Origin: Firmicutes bacterium AM55-24TS
Lineage (GTDB): Bacteria > Bacillota > Clostridia > UBA1381
Direction of reading: 5' to 3'
NCBI GenBank assembly: GCA_003460745.1
Contig: QTVU01000001.1
Coordinates: forward strand, 1 to 64,000
Length of the DNA stretch: 64,000 nucleotides
Part shown: in pieces, positions 7,859 to 16,006 of the stretch
Position numbering within the stretch: the stretch's first letter is position 1
Layout of the letters: the number at the start of each line of letters is the position of its first letter
Translations under genes and position numbers: made by a program
The notes under the pieces: model-generated
The model's input: only the letters and a program-made list of their open reading frames with translations
Told to the model about the DNA's origin: nothing
Databases searched by the model: none

Positions 7859-8140
7859 CTAAAAACCCAACATTTTAATAAAATAACCTATCAAACCGCC
7901 GACTAATGCCGTAATAACAGCAGTAATTACTGTTTCATATCGTTTGTTAGGTTTCTTTTCGATTTCGTCTACACGTTCCGTGATGTCATTCACATCTTCA
8001 CGCATTGCCTTTGTTTCCGTAGCTATAATGTGAACGCTTTCGGTCAACTTGTCCAACGTATCAATTCTGTGGTGTGCCGACTTCGTGGACTGTTCCACGG
8101 CAGTCAGCCGTTCCCACATTTCTTTTTGCTCATTTTCCAT
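7859..8140 (-). CDS. XhlA-like coiled-coil membrane protein of the lysis cassette
   Basis: Start chosen at ATG 8140, five bases after GGAGG; ATGs at 8143 and 8152 are alternatives. The roughly 93-residue product has a long heptad coiled coil (about 5-65: RLTAVEQSTKSAHHRIDTL ... DVNDITERVDEIEKK) and one C-terminal transmembrane helix (VITAVITALVGGLIGYFI). This is the layout of haemolysin XhlA-type proteins that assist holins in PBSX-like phages. It overlaps the end of the signal peptidase gene, so it is translationally linked. Confidence 0.75.
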   Translation of the reverse strand: MENEQKEMWERLTAVEQSTKSAHHRIDTLDKLTESVHIIATETKAMREDVNDITERVDEIEKKPNKRYETVITAVITALVGGLIGYFIKMLGF

Positions 8141-8618
8141 CATTGCCTCCATTTTTCCGTATTATCACTACTCCTACTACATCACCCAGTTCCACAGTAC
8201 CGAAATTACGGCTATCTAAACTGTGTCCCCTGTTGTCGCCCATTACCCACAATTCATTTTCAGGGATTGTAACGTCAATGCTTTCGCCTGATTGTTCTTG
8301 CGGATTTATGTATGTTTCGTTCTGCCATTCGCCATTTATCGCTACACTGCCATATGTGCTAATCGTCAAATGGTCACCGCCAATAGCAATAACACGTTTA
8401 ATCAACATATCACCGCCATGCGAAATAACTACAACATCACCACGTTCAACATTTTTGAAAAACGGATTATACAGCAACCTGTCACCGTCATGCACTGTCG
8501 GCATCATACTATGTCCTGATACTGTAGTACAGCATATCAATCCCGATGTAACCAGATTAAATATTATCTGTGTAGCCGATAACCCCATTTTTTTCAGTCT
8601 ATTTATGATTTTTTGCAT
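8130..8618 (-). CDS. Phage-borne type I signal peptidase (S26)
   Basis: 162 residues with one N-terminal transmembrane helix (about 18-32). The S26 boxes are intact: SGHSMMPTV with the catalytic Ser, LIKRVIAIGGD with the general-base Lys, and GDNRGHSLDSR. Family members remove signal peptides at the outer face of the membrane. Cellular SipS/LepB-type enzymes have the same size and layout. GAGGTGCGGAAGAA precedes the ATG. Neighbours are small membrane proteins upstream and the XhlA-like protein and holin downstream, so the enzyme belongs to an envelope-acting block. A signal peptidase is unusual in a prophage lysis cassette. Confidence 0.9.
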   Translation of the reverse strand: MQKIINRLKKMGLSATQIIFNLVTSGLICCTTVSGHSMMPTVHDGDRLLYNPFFKNVERGDVVVISHGGDMLIKRVIAIGGDHLTISTYGSVAINGEWQNETYINPQEQSGESIDVTIPENELWVMGDNRGHSLDSRNFGTVELGDVVGVVIIRKNGGNDGK

Positions 8619-8824
8619 TTCTTCCGCACCTCACTGTTTTTGTATTTCAACTGTCGTTCTTTGTATGCACACACCGCTGACATATTGATAAAATCAATAA
8701 TTGAAAATGCAATGCAACCAATGAAATACACTGCGGTGCAGTCTGCTTTCAAACCCAATAATATAAATAATACTGTCGGGAATATGCTACTTACAATTGC
8801 CGCTATTGTACTGCCTTTACGCAT
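8603..8824 (-). CDS. Small two-helix membrane protein
   Basis: 73 residues with two transmembrane helices (about 6-24 and 30-50) and a Lys/Arg-rich cytoplasmic tail (KERQLKYKNSEVRKKCKKS). No family recognised. GGGAAGTGATATA precedes the ATG. It overlaps both the gene before it (by 1 bp) and the signal peptidase after it (16 bp), so the three are tightly coupled. Possible roles are an antiholin or superinfection exclusion, but nothing in the sequence decides. Confidence 0.65.
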   Translation of the reverse strand: MRKGSTIAAIVSSIFPTVLFILLGLKADCTAVYFIGCIAFSIIDFINMSAVCAYKERQLKYKNSEVRKKCKKS

Positions 8825-9243
8825 TATATCACTTCCCTTCCGACTTCAACTTTGACTGTTCTATATTCAGTATCTGAAATTTTTTTCAATTTTGCTATGG
8901 CATAATCATAGCCGTCACCGTCCTGTCGTTTGATGCGGACATAAATTTCATAAATGCTATCGCTAATATGCTGAATTGTCACATTTTTAGACGGAATTTC
9001 TGTGCGTTTGTTGGTTTGCTCGTCCGTATAGAATATTTTATACGGTACTGATTTACAGTTTTCAATAATATAACCGACAGTGATTTTATACTGTTGCTCT
9101 GCTTCGCCATACGGATCATCAACCATTCTATTTGTAATTAATCCTATTGCAAAAATAATGATAACCAATCCCAACATCACCCAATATATCGGTGCAGGGC
9201 ATAGGAATATACCAGCCCATACAAATTTAAAATATCTGCTCAT
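8824..9243 (-). CDS. Membrane-anchored hypothetical phage protein
   Basis: 139 residues. A hydrophobic N-terminus (about 8-38) is followed by about 100 residues of beta-rich soluble domain (YKITVGYIIENCKSVPYKIF ... IYEIYVRIKRQDGDGYDYAI). No family recognised. It starts 2 bp after the Ig-like tail protein gene and abuts the two-helix protein, so it is part of the late operon. A membrane-tethered extracytoplasmic domain fits superinfection exclusion or help in lysis, by inference only. Confidence 0.6.
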   Translation of the reverse strand: MSRYFKFVWAGIFLCPAPIYWVMLGLVIIIFAIGLITNRMVDDPYGEAEQQYKITVGYIIENCKSVPYKIFYTDEQTNKRTEIPSKNVTIQHISDSIYEIYVRIKRQDGDGYDYAIAKLKKISDTEYRTVKVEVGREVI

Positions 9244-9244
9244 T

Positions 9245-10369
9245 TCACTGTCCCTCCGTAATATTCAATATGCCGAAATATTTATTGTATCCTGCATATG
9301 TGTCACGAATGATATATCCGTATGATGATGACGATATATATACACGATATTTCCCAATCTCGGTGGGTGAAACCGTTGTATATTCATCCTCGTTCACATT
9401 GAATGTATCATCATTCGCAGAATACGTTTTATATTTCACATTCACGTCACATTGTTTTGACAATTCAACATTGAAACTATGTGGCTGTCCGTCGTATTTT
9501 ACCGATTGGACTTTATCTGATGTTACATTAACAGCATTCACTGATATTGACATATACAAATCACATTCACCTATTCTGTAACACGACTTATCCGCCGATG
9601 TAATTCGTACATATCCTCTGTTTGAACCGCATTTTGTCATGCTCAAAACATCACTGCCGTTATCGTTGAAATAAATTTCAAATTCAACATCACTGTCATT
9701 AATACATTCTGCCGTGATTGTATGCGGTTGACCGTCATATAAAAATGAACGTTCTCCAGTCTGCTTGAAATTCAACGTTTTAGGTCTGACACTGATTAAA
9801 ATATCTTTGGACAGTGTTTTTCCGTTGCTATCGGTCACTTGAACACCCCAATTATAGCCGCCTGTTTGCATTGGTGTTCCTGATATAGTTCCGTCTGATG
9901 TCATTGTGATACCGGGAATATTGGAACCCCAAGTTTGTTTCCAAGAGTACGGTGGACTTCCGCCCTGTGCAGTTAATTGCCCTCTACATTCGGTCTTATA
10001 TTCGCCCAAATACAAATTACTTGTCGTAATCTCAAAACGCTGTATTTGACGGATTTTATCACCATATTCTGAAAACGGTGTATCATCAGGAACATCAACA
10101 CCACCGTCTATAATTGCCTGTCGTATTTCCTGTTTGACCGCATAGCAGAATGTTATGCGATTATACAAATTGATTAAATACTGCATAATTGGCGATTTTT
10201 CAGTCGGATATTGATATTGGGATGTATATGTATCATTAGAATATAAATTTCGGATATTTTTAGCATAATCGGCATATCCACCAGTAACAGTACCACCCTT
10301 TTCAACGATAGCCGCCCTAATATTCGCAAATGATGCCATCATTAATTTGAATTTTTCGCAAATCGTCAT
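9245..10369 (-). CDS. Tail-tip / receptor-binding candidate with Ig-like domains
   Basis: 374 residues. An alpha-helical N-terminal part (about 1-115) precedes beta-sandwich domains. Residues about 120-195 look like a putative Ig (He_PIG) domain: LTAQGGSPPYSWKQ, GITMTSDGTISGTP, YNWGVQVTDSNG. The rest holds two MBG-like repeats each opened by YDGQPHTIT / YDGQPHSFN. Such domains are common in adhesins and phage tail tips that contact the host surface. It follows the tail fibre genes and overlaps the preceding coiled-coil gene by 4 bp (ATGA). Host-recognition is inferred from position and fold. Confidence 0.7.
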   Translation of the reverse strand: MTICEKFKLMMASFANIRAAIVEKGGTVTGGYADYAKNIRNLYSNDTYTSQYQYPTEKSPIMQYLINLYNRITFCYAVKQEIRQAIIDGGVDVPDDTPFSEYGDKIRQIQRFEITTSNLYLGEYKTECRGQLTAQGGSPPYSWKQTWGSNIPGITMTSDGTISGTPMQTGGYNWGVQVTDSNGKTLSKDILISVRPKTLNFKQTGERSFLYDGQPHTITAECINDSDVEFEIYFNDNGSDVLSMTKCGSNRGYVRITSADKSCYRIGECDLYMSISVNAVNVTSDKVQSVKYDGQPHSFNVELSKQCDVNVKYKTYSANDDTFNVNEDEYTTVSPTEIGKYRVYISSSSYGYIIRDTYAGYNKYFGILNITEGQ

Positions 10370-10611
10370 GATGTTTCCTCCGTCACGCCATTTAATTCAT
10401 CTAACATATCTGACATATTGCCTAATTGTGTATTCATTATTTGCAGTGTACTGTCTAATGAATTAATATTGGATGATATGTCTGACATTGATTTTGAAAT
10501 GGCTTTGAGGTGTTGTTCAGCAGTTTCCACATTGTCTTTTACCATTCCGGGAACGTCTGCCTTGTCGGCATATCCCGGAATTTTAAATCCCTTTTCTGTT
10601 GTCGTTGCCAT
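10366..10611 (-). CDS. Small coiled-coil tail protein
   Basis: Start ATG 10611 (MATTTEKGF) chosen for GAGGTGATTGGC upstream. About 81 residues with a collar-like entry (KGFKIPGYADKADVPGMV) and then a long heptad coiled coil (about 28-78: ISKSMSDISSNINSLDSTLQ). This looks like a chaperone or connector for the neighbouring tail tip. No named family recognised. Confidence 0.6.
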   Translation of the reverse strand: MATTTEKGFKIPGYADKADVPGMVKDNVETAEQHLKAISKSMSDISSNINSLDSTLQIMNTQLGNMSDMLDELNGVTEETS

Positions 10612-10621
10612 GCCAATCACC

Positions 10622-11659
10622 TCACATTACAGCTACTATATCACCGTTATCATCTTTTTGAATTAATCTGTGATATTCAAAATCGCCACAGTCTGAACTT
10701 GACGAAATTTCAGCAGAAAAAATATAATCGTCCGGTGGTTGTGGTCCTCTGCCCGATACAGTTGTACCGCATACCAACGATATATTGTTACTGTCATAGT
10801 CGTAACATATATACATATAGCATTTATCATATGATTGTGTAGGATAGGTTGCAGTACCTGATACTTCTTTTCTTGCTATATAATTCACTTTAGGTTTTAC
10901 CACGATATTATAACCATCATGTCCTCCTTGACTGATAGAATATTCTAAATCAATTTTTTTGATTGAATTGATTTTTTGAATTGCTTTTTCCAATCCATCA
11001 AATTTTGTTTGAACATCATTATTTAATTTTGCCAATGTTATCGCACTATCTTTGATTTTTATATTCGTAACTGAATTATCAGCAATTTTTTCTGTGGTAA
11101 CACAGCCGTTCGGATGATCCAACACTGTTGCAGTTTTATGTGTTTCAAAATCATCACGTGTAACCTCATTGTTTAGCGTGACATTCACATTTATATCTGA
11201 CGCATTTGATATAATATTCAAAAAATCAATAGTTCTGTACACATGGTTGCTACCATCAAACACAGGGAATGCCTGTGCACCGTTACCGCAATTTGTGTAC
11301 AAATATAGAATTTCACCCAAATCAGGGTCTTGTGCCATTATACCGATTTCACGCAGATAAAACGGTGTATCGCCGTTTTTTATTTTTAATCGCAGATTAG
11401 TCATTCCGGCTGCCACAACAGACACATTTGTAATATCAACTGTTGCAGATGATGACGTTACTCCGGTTTGATGCGATTCAATTTCAGATTTCAGTGCCGT
11501 CAAATTTGCTACGTCTTCACCGTCATCTAAATACCCCGTACCGATAACTGCACGGGTAATCTTCAGCGGTACACCTGTTTTCAATTTTGCTTCCAGCAGC
11601 AAACCGGATGCCGTAAATTTTATATTTGAAAAACCCTCAATCTTTTTTTCTTCTGCCAT
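10622..11659 (-). CDS. Phage tail-collar fibre protein
   Basis: 345 residues. The N-terminal about 150 residues fit the tail-collar fibre family (DUF3751-like): FSNIKFTASGLLLEAKLKTG, then ITRAVIGTGYLDDG, FYLREIGIMAQDP and ILYLYTNCG. A central helical linker (about 165-225) and a C-terminal beta-rich tip follow. These fibres attach to the baseplate rim and carry receptor-binding tips. The gene lies right after the DUF2313-like baseplate gene, the standard order in contractile phages. Confidence 0.85.
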   Translation of the reverse strand: MAEEKKIEGFSNIKFTASGLLLEAKLKTGVPLKITRAVIGTGYLDDGEDVANLTALKSEIESHQTGVTSSSATVDITNVSVVAAGMTNLRLKIKNGDTPFYLREIGIMAQDPDLGEILYLYTNCGNGAQAFPVFDGSNHVYRTIDFLNIISNASDINVNVTLNNEVTRDDFETHKTATVLDHPNGCVTTEKIADNSVTNIKIKDSAITLAKLNNDVQTKFDGLEKAIQKINSIKKIDLEYSISQGGHDGYNIVVKPKVNYIARKEVSGTATYPTQSYDKCYMYICYDYDSNNISLVCGTTVSGRGPQPPDDYIFSAEISSSSDCGDFEYHRLIQKDDNGDIVAVM

Positions 11660-11661
11660 AT

Positions 11662-12360
11662 TTACTCCTCCTTGTACAATAGCTCTGCATACGTTTTATT
11701 TTTCGCGGTTTCATAATCAATTTGTTGCATTTCTTCAAATGTACGGTATTTTGCCATTTGAATTTGTTCACCGGAACAACCGTCAATCACTGCGAATTTT
11801 TCAAAATTAGCACAATTTATAATCCCATCATCAGCCACATTATTATCAAATCCAACAGTTTCATAGGTTTTTGACACTGCACATATACAGACAACAGCAG
11901 TTTTATGTTCCTGTGGCTGTTGTTCATCTAATTCAATAGTGGTAGCAATATGTGCAGGAATGATTTCACTGACACTGTTTAAAATTTCTTGCAGTAATAA
12001 CGGTTTGCAACTTTGAATTTTTATTCTGTAATTGGGATTATCTTCGCTGATACTCGCACCGTTATCGTATGCACGAACTATATTTTGCAGATTTTCAAAC
12101 GTTGTAGTTGCCGTATGTAAAAATTTTGTTTTGATTTTACTACGCCGTAATTCCAACGTATCATCAGACAACGGTATTAAAAAATCTGTTTCAAAATCGT
12201 GAATGCCTGTTTCATCAGCGTCATCAACAGATAGATTTTTCAATGTTCTATCCAATTTATCGTACAATTTATCAAATTCAACATCACATGGATGTAATAA
12301 TCCGTGCATATATTTTGAATTTTTATAGTATTTCGGCAACAGATTTTCAATGTTAGTCAA
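11662..12360 (-). CDS. Baseplate/tail protein, DUF2313 (Mu gp48-like, YmfQ)
   Basis: 232 residues. The opening LLPKYYKNSKYMHGLLHPCDVEFDKLYD and the central RRSKIKTKFLHTATTTFENL are characteristic of the YmfQ/Mu gp48 family of wedge proteins. It overlaps the baseplate J gene by 8 bp, as in other contractile phages, and probably completes the baseplate wedge. The C-terminal segment (residues about 170-232) is more divergent. Confidence 0.85.
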   Translation of the reverse strand: MTNIENLLPKYYKNSKYMHGLLHPCDVEFDKLYDKLDRTLKNLSVDDADETGIHDFETDFLIPLSDDTLELRRSKIKTKFLHTATTTFENLQNIVRAYDNGASISEDNPNYRIKIQSCKPLLLQEILNSVSEIIPAHIATTIELDEQQPQEHKTAVVCICAVSKTYETVGFDNNVADDGIINCANFEKFAVIDGCSGEQIQMAKYRTFEEMQQIDYETAKNKTYAELLYKEE

Positions 12361-13378
12361 TTTTCAACACCCCCAACACTGCAATCTGTGTTTCAGTTAT
12401 CGGGACATTATTTGTAGATTGATTAACTGTCAAATTCGTATAGTCGGTTACACCATCAGTATTCAAAATAGCCTGTCCTATTTTCGCATAGGATACATAA
12501 CCCTTTGAAAACGAAATTTTCGTCAAATATTCAGATATATTTTTTTTGATATTCTCTGTGACATTTCCCGTCATTTCGATTTTGCACGAAACATTGATTG
12601 CAATTTCTTCCGCTGTACCGACTGTCAAATCCGCTCCGACCGGTTTTAAATCGTCAATGTATTCTTTGACTTTTTTTACCAGTTCCGCAGGAGCTATTTG
12701 ATTTTCTGTATCAACAATGATAACTTTGACCGTCCCCGGTCCATTCCACAGCGGAATACACTTTGCATCACCTACTCCCGGAACGGATTTTGCCCACGAT
12801 ATATATTGATATTTGTTACCACTTGTAACAGGTCGGGATATGTATTCATTATATCGTTCACGCAGTTGTGTATCTGTTTCGTCATTGCTGCCACCTGTGG
12901 TTGCGTGTTCGTTCGTAACCCGTAGCAATCCACTGATTGTAACCGGAAAACGATTAATATAGCCGGCTAAAACATTCCCCTGTGTTCCGGCTGTATCACA
13001 TATGACCGGTGCTGATGCAGTTCCATCATCACCTATTGTCACCGTATCATTCACCGTAAACATGACATTTCCGGCTGCCACTTTGCTACCGACAGGCAAC
13101 ACTGCACCAGATGTTCCTGTGACCGTTATGTTCCCTGTTGCATACGTTGCCGATTTTCGATACAAACCAAAATGTGCAACGCATTTTTCTAAATATGTGC
13201 CACTTGCAGTCGAAACGTGCGATTGTTTTCGTACCGTTTCTAATTGGTCGTATGCGTTGTCAAATTCGACTGCAACAGATTTTTCAATGTCATATGTGTA
13301 TGTACCTTCGGTTGTATCGTATTGTTCCGGCACTTCTGCCAGAAGACGTTCCGTTATAGATGTTATTGTTTCTGCCAT
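12353..13378 (-). CDS. Baseplate J-like wedge protein (XkdT family)
   Basis: 341 residues. MAETITSITERLLAEVPEQY, then GTYLEKCVAHFGLYRKSATY, VTGTSGAVLPVGSKV and AGxxGNVLAGxI are the conserved landmarks of baseplate_J. GGSNDETDTQLRERYNEYI marks the start of the second half. It forms the inner baseplate wedge. Its start codon overlaps the end of the DUF2634 gene and its end overlaps the DUF2313-like gene. Confidence 0.92.
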   Translation of the reverse strand: MAETITSITERLLAEVPEQYDTTEGTYTYDIEKSVAVEFDNAYDQLETVRKQSHVSTASGTYLEKCVAHFGLYRKSATYATGNITVTGTSGAVLPVGSKVAAGNVMFTVNDTVTIGDDGTASAPVICDTAGTQGNVLAGYINRFPVTISGLLRVTNEHATTGGSNDETDTQLRERYNEYISRPVTSGNKYQYISWAKSVPGVGDAKCIPLWNGPGTVKVIIVDTENQIAPAELVKKVKEYIDDLKPVGADLTVGTAEEIAINVSCKIEMTGNVTENIKKNISEYLTKISFSKGYVSYAKIGQAILNTDGVTDYTNLTVNQSTNNVPITETQIAVLGVLKID

Positions 13379-13761
13379 TATAGTGCCTCCTTTAAGTCCG
13401 TTGTTCCGTACACTGTTGTAACAGTAAATTCAACTGTTAAATGCGTTCCGTCTACTGTTGCCGAAAAACCGTCCACACTGACAATATCCTTGTTTTTCTC
13501 TAAATTATCAGTAATTTCTCGCTGAATTTCTGATAACATATAGTCATGCGTGAATGTTTTACCTACAAATGTGTCTTTAATTCTCGTTCCGTATGATGTT
13601 CCGTTATATATCTTGTATCGTCCTTTTTGCGTTCGTAGTACTTTTCCTATCCAACTTCGTAGGCGATCCATACCGACAACCATTTTCGGACGACCGTTTA
13701 TAATAACAAAATCACCACGTTCAAAATCAAATGCCGGTTCTGTTGTAACATAATCAGCCAT
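13378..13761 (-). CDS. Baseplate protein, DUF2634 (XkdS-like)
   Basis: 127 residues with the family signature: FDFERGDFVIINGRPKMVVG near the N-terminus and WIGKVLRTQKGRYKIYNG in the middle. XkdS/gp25-like proteins connect hub and wedge. It overlaps the DUF2577-like gene upstream by 8 bp and shares a base with the baseplate J gene downstream. Confidence 0.85.
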   Translation of the reverse strand: MADYVTTEPAFDFERGDFVIINGRPKMVVGMDRLRSWIGKVLRTQKGRYKIYNGTSYGTRIKDTFVGKTFTHDYMLSEIQREITDNLEKNKDIVSVDGFSATVDGTHLTVEFTVTTVYGTTDLKEAL

Positions 13762-14029
13762 CTTGTATCACCCCCAACACAATATAACTGTTATCGTTGT
13801 TATACGGTAACAGGACAACTTTCTTGCCGTTGTGAATATATCTTCCTTCGGCATCACGTTCATACAGATTTACAATGCTTACAACGTGATTTTTTGTCAG
13901 TTGTATATTGTTACTGCGTGTTATGATTAAATCCGGTAATTGCGTTATTCTGCCGAATACAGGACCATAGGTTTCACCCTTGCTTAAATTCTTCAGCATT
14001 TTTGCTAATTCTGTATATCCGTTATTCAT
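13754..14029 (-). CDS. Baseplate spike-region protein, DUF2577 (XkdR-like)
   Basis: 91 residues with YGPVFGRITQLPDLIITRSN, later VVLLPYNNDNSYIVLGVI. This small beta protein is typical of the XkdR position between hub and XkdS in PBSX-type tails. It starts 1 bp after the hub gene stop, which supports translational coupling. Confidence 0.8.
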   Translation of the reverse strand: MNNGYTELAKMLKNLSKGETYGPVFGRITQLPDLIITRSNNIQLTKNHVVSIVNLYERDAEGRYIHNGKKVVLLPYNNDNSYIVLGVIQDG

Positions 14030-14030
14030 A

Positions 14031-16004
14031 TCATAATCGCTCCAAATCTAATTTATTGTAATGCACACCTTGTTTTATACTGTGCTGACTGCTATTTATC
14101 AAATACTTTTCATCACCGATAGCGATAACACTTCCGGCTCTGGTATAGCTGTTCAGTTCTTCAATAATTTCACCGGAATATGTTTCGCTTGTATTGTTCA
14201 GCTCTGACAACTTGCTTTTTGCCACTTCCTTTGCGTCTTCATTTTCACCGACTTTGATAACTTCTTGCAAAAAACCGAATTGTGCAATGCTGTTTTCATC
14301 TTTCAGCGTTGTTAAAACATCTGTATCTGAAATAACCTTTACGCTTGTTTTTCTGTCCTCGATGCTGGTTTTATGCTCAACGTTTCCGATATACTTTATC
14401 GAATCTTTCAATTCGGTGTTTGACGATATTCTGAATTGTGGATTTACAACCATATCCGCACAATTATAAATTCTGATGCCGTCAGGAACAAAATCAAAAT
14501 TATGTACACCGCCACATAGTGTCAGTATGTCAGCAATAACATCTGATACCGCCTTGTCCACATAAATTTGCGTAATCAATAACGGTAATTCCGGTATCAT
14601 CACAATAGGAATACACAAATCACCGCATATTTTTTTAATGCAGTCGTCAGCACGCATTGCAGTGAATTGATATGTATCACTGGTTTTGTTCAGATACTGT
14701 CCCACATCACCGGCAACATATTTATTAACGTAATTATCGCCGTCATCAACTTCGATAATTACACCCCTAAAATCTTCTTGTGTACCGCCGCTATAACGAA
14801 TTATATCGCCCTCTTGCGGTTTGTACATATTGATGTACTTCATATCACCTGCCTTTGGTACGCTGAAATTAAACAGCGTTGCAAGCGTATCCTTGGTATT
14901 TTGCCACGATATATCGCCCACATATGATGATATATCAATATCGTTGCATAACACCGTTAAACCACCATTATGGCGGTCACACTGCATTGGTGTTTGTTTG
15001 AATATTGTCGGATGTATGGAAATTTTCTCGTTTGTATCAATAAAATGATATTCTTTTTCATTTTCTGCCGTTGTGCTTCCTGCACCGCCGTAGGTTGGTT
15101 CGCTGTCCGAAGTCCATATTGCCTTGATTCGTGCTGAACGGTTTATATCGGCGGCATTTAATGCTGATGTAAATTCATCATTATTTCGCACAACTGTTCT
15201 GTCAATAATGAATTCCAATACATTACGATCAAACGGATAGTCGTGATACATATGTTTGCTGTCTGTTTCACTGTCTTTTTTTTCGTCAGCCTTTACGCAA
15301 TAAATCGTCTTCCCATCATCAAATTCCACTTTGATAAATGTTCCGTCCGGACCGTAGTATGAACCCATTGCTACACAATAGAATTCTTTGTATTTTCGTA
15401 GTCCACCATTTGCAGTTGTCGAATTACTGCCCCATAAATAGCTATATCCGCCTGATGATTTATCAGTGTATAACTGATATGCCATATATGCTTTTGTGGC
15501 TAAATCCCTGCCGATATTCGGTACTTCTCGTGCCGTCCAAGCGGCAGTCATTCCGCTACTGCTATCCAAATTAAAATGAACAAACGTCAATCCGGACATT
15601 GATAACGTTCTGGATCGAACCATATCGGATGAATTGCCTTCAATCGTTGTGATATTGGAACCGTCACACGATGCAACTATACCTACATGATTTGCCCAAT
15701 CCGAACCATTGTAATTTATTAAAAACAAATCACCTGCTTCGGGATTTTTATTGGTGAAAACCTCACCATGTCCCTGATTTGCATAATGTGCAAAATAACC
15801 GGCACTTGCCGTTTTAGGCATTATGTCTGTTGTAATACCTGCTTTATCCGCACACCACGAAACAAATACCGCACACCAAGGATAATTACTTCCGTCTACT
15901 TCGTGTCCGTAAAACCATGTATTATATTTGACGTTATTCGTTCCGTTTTCCTTTGTGCCGTTTTCAGCCTGTGCAATTTTAACTAAATCCTGTCCACTTG
16001 CCAT
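14031..16004 (-). CDS. Baseplate hub fused to an N-terminal CHAP peptidase (XkdQ-like)
   Basis: 657 residues. Residues about 1-155 are a CHAP amidase/endopeptidase: YPWCAVFVSWC with the nucleophile Cys, DWANHVGIVAS with the His, and ITTIEGNSS. Residues about 170-320 are a connecting region I do not recognise. From about 345 the protein matches XkdQ/gpD-type hubs: LCNDIDISSYVGDISW, FSVPKAGDMKYINMYKPQEG, DVGQYLNKTSDTYQF, AVSDVIADILTLCGGVHNF. The hub lies at the tail tip, so the CHAP domain would open the peptidoglycan locally at DNA injection. In PBSX itself the hub lacks this domain. Confidence 0.9.
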   Translation of the reverse strand: MASGQDLVKIAQAENGTKENGTNNVKYNTWFYGHEVDGSNYPWCAVFVSWCADKAGITTDIMPKTASAGYFAHYANQGHGEVFTNKNPEAGDLFLINYNGSDWANHVGIVASCDGSNITTIEGNSSDMVRSRTLSMSGLTFVHFNLDSSSGMTAAWTAREVPNIGRDLATKAYMAYQLYTDKSSGGYSYLWGSNSTTANGGLRKYKEFYCVAMGSYYGPDGTFIKVEFDDGKTIYCVKADEKKDSETDSKHMYHDYPFDRNVLEFIIDRTVVRNNDEFTSALNAADINRSARIKAIWTSDSEPTYGGAGSTTAENEKEYHFIDTNEKISIHPTIFKQTPMQCDRHNGGLTVLCNDIDISSYVGDISWQNTKDTLATLFNFSVPKAGDMKYINMYKPQEGDIIRYSGGTQEDFRGVIIEVDDGDNYVNKYVAGDVGQYLNKTSDTYQFTAMRADDCIKKICGDLCIPIVMIPELPLLITQIYVDKAVSDVIADILTLCGGVHNFDFVPDGIRIYNCADMVVNPQFRISSNTELKDSIKYIGNVEHKTSIEDRKTSVKVISDTDVLTTLKDENSIAQFGFLQEVIKVGENEDAKEVAKSKLSELNNTSETYSGEIIEELNSYTRAGSVIAIGDEKYLINSSQHSIKQGVHYNKLDLERL

Positions 16005-16006
16005 AT

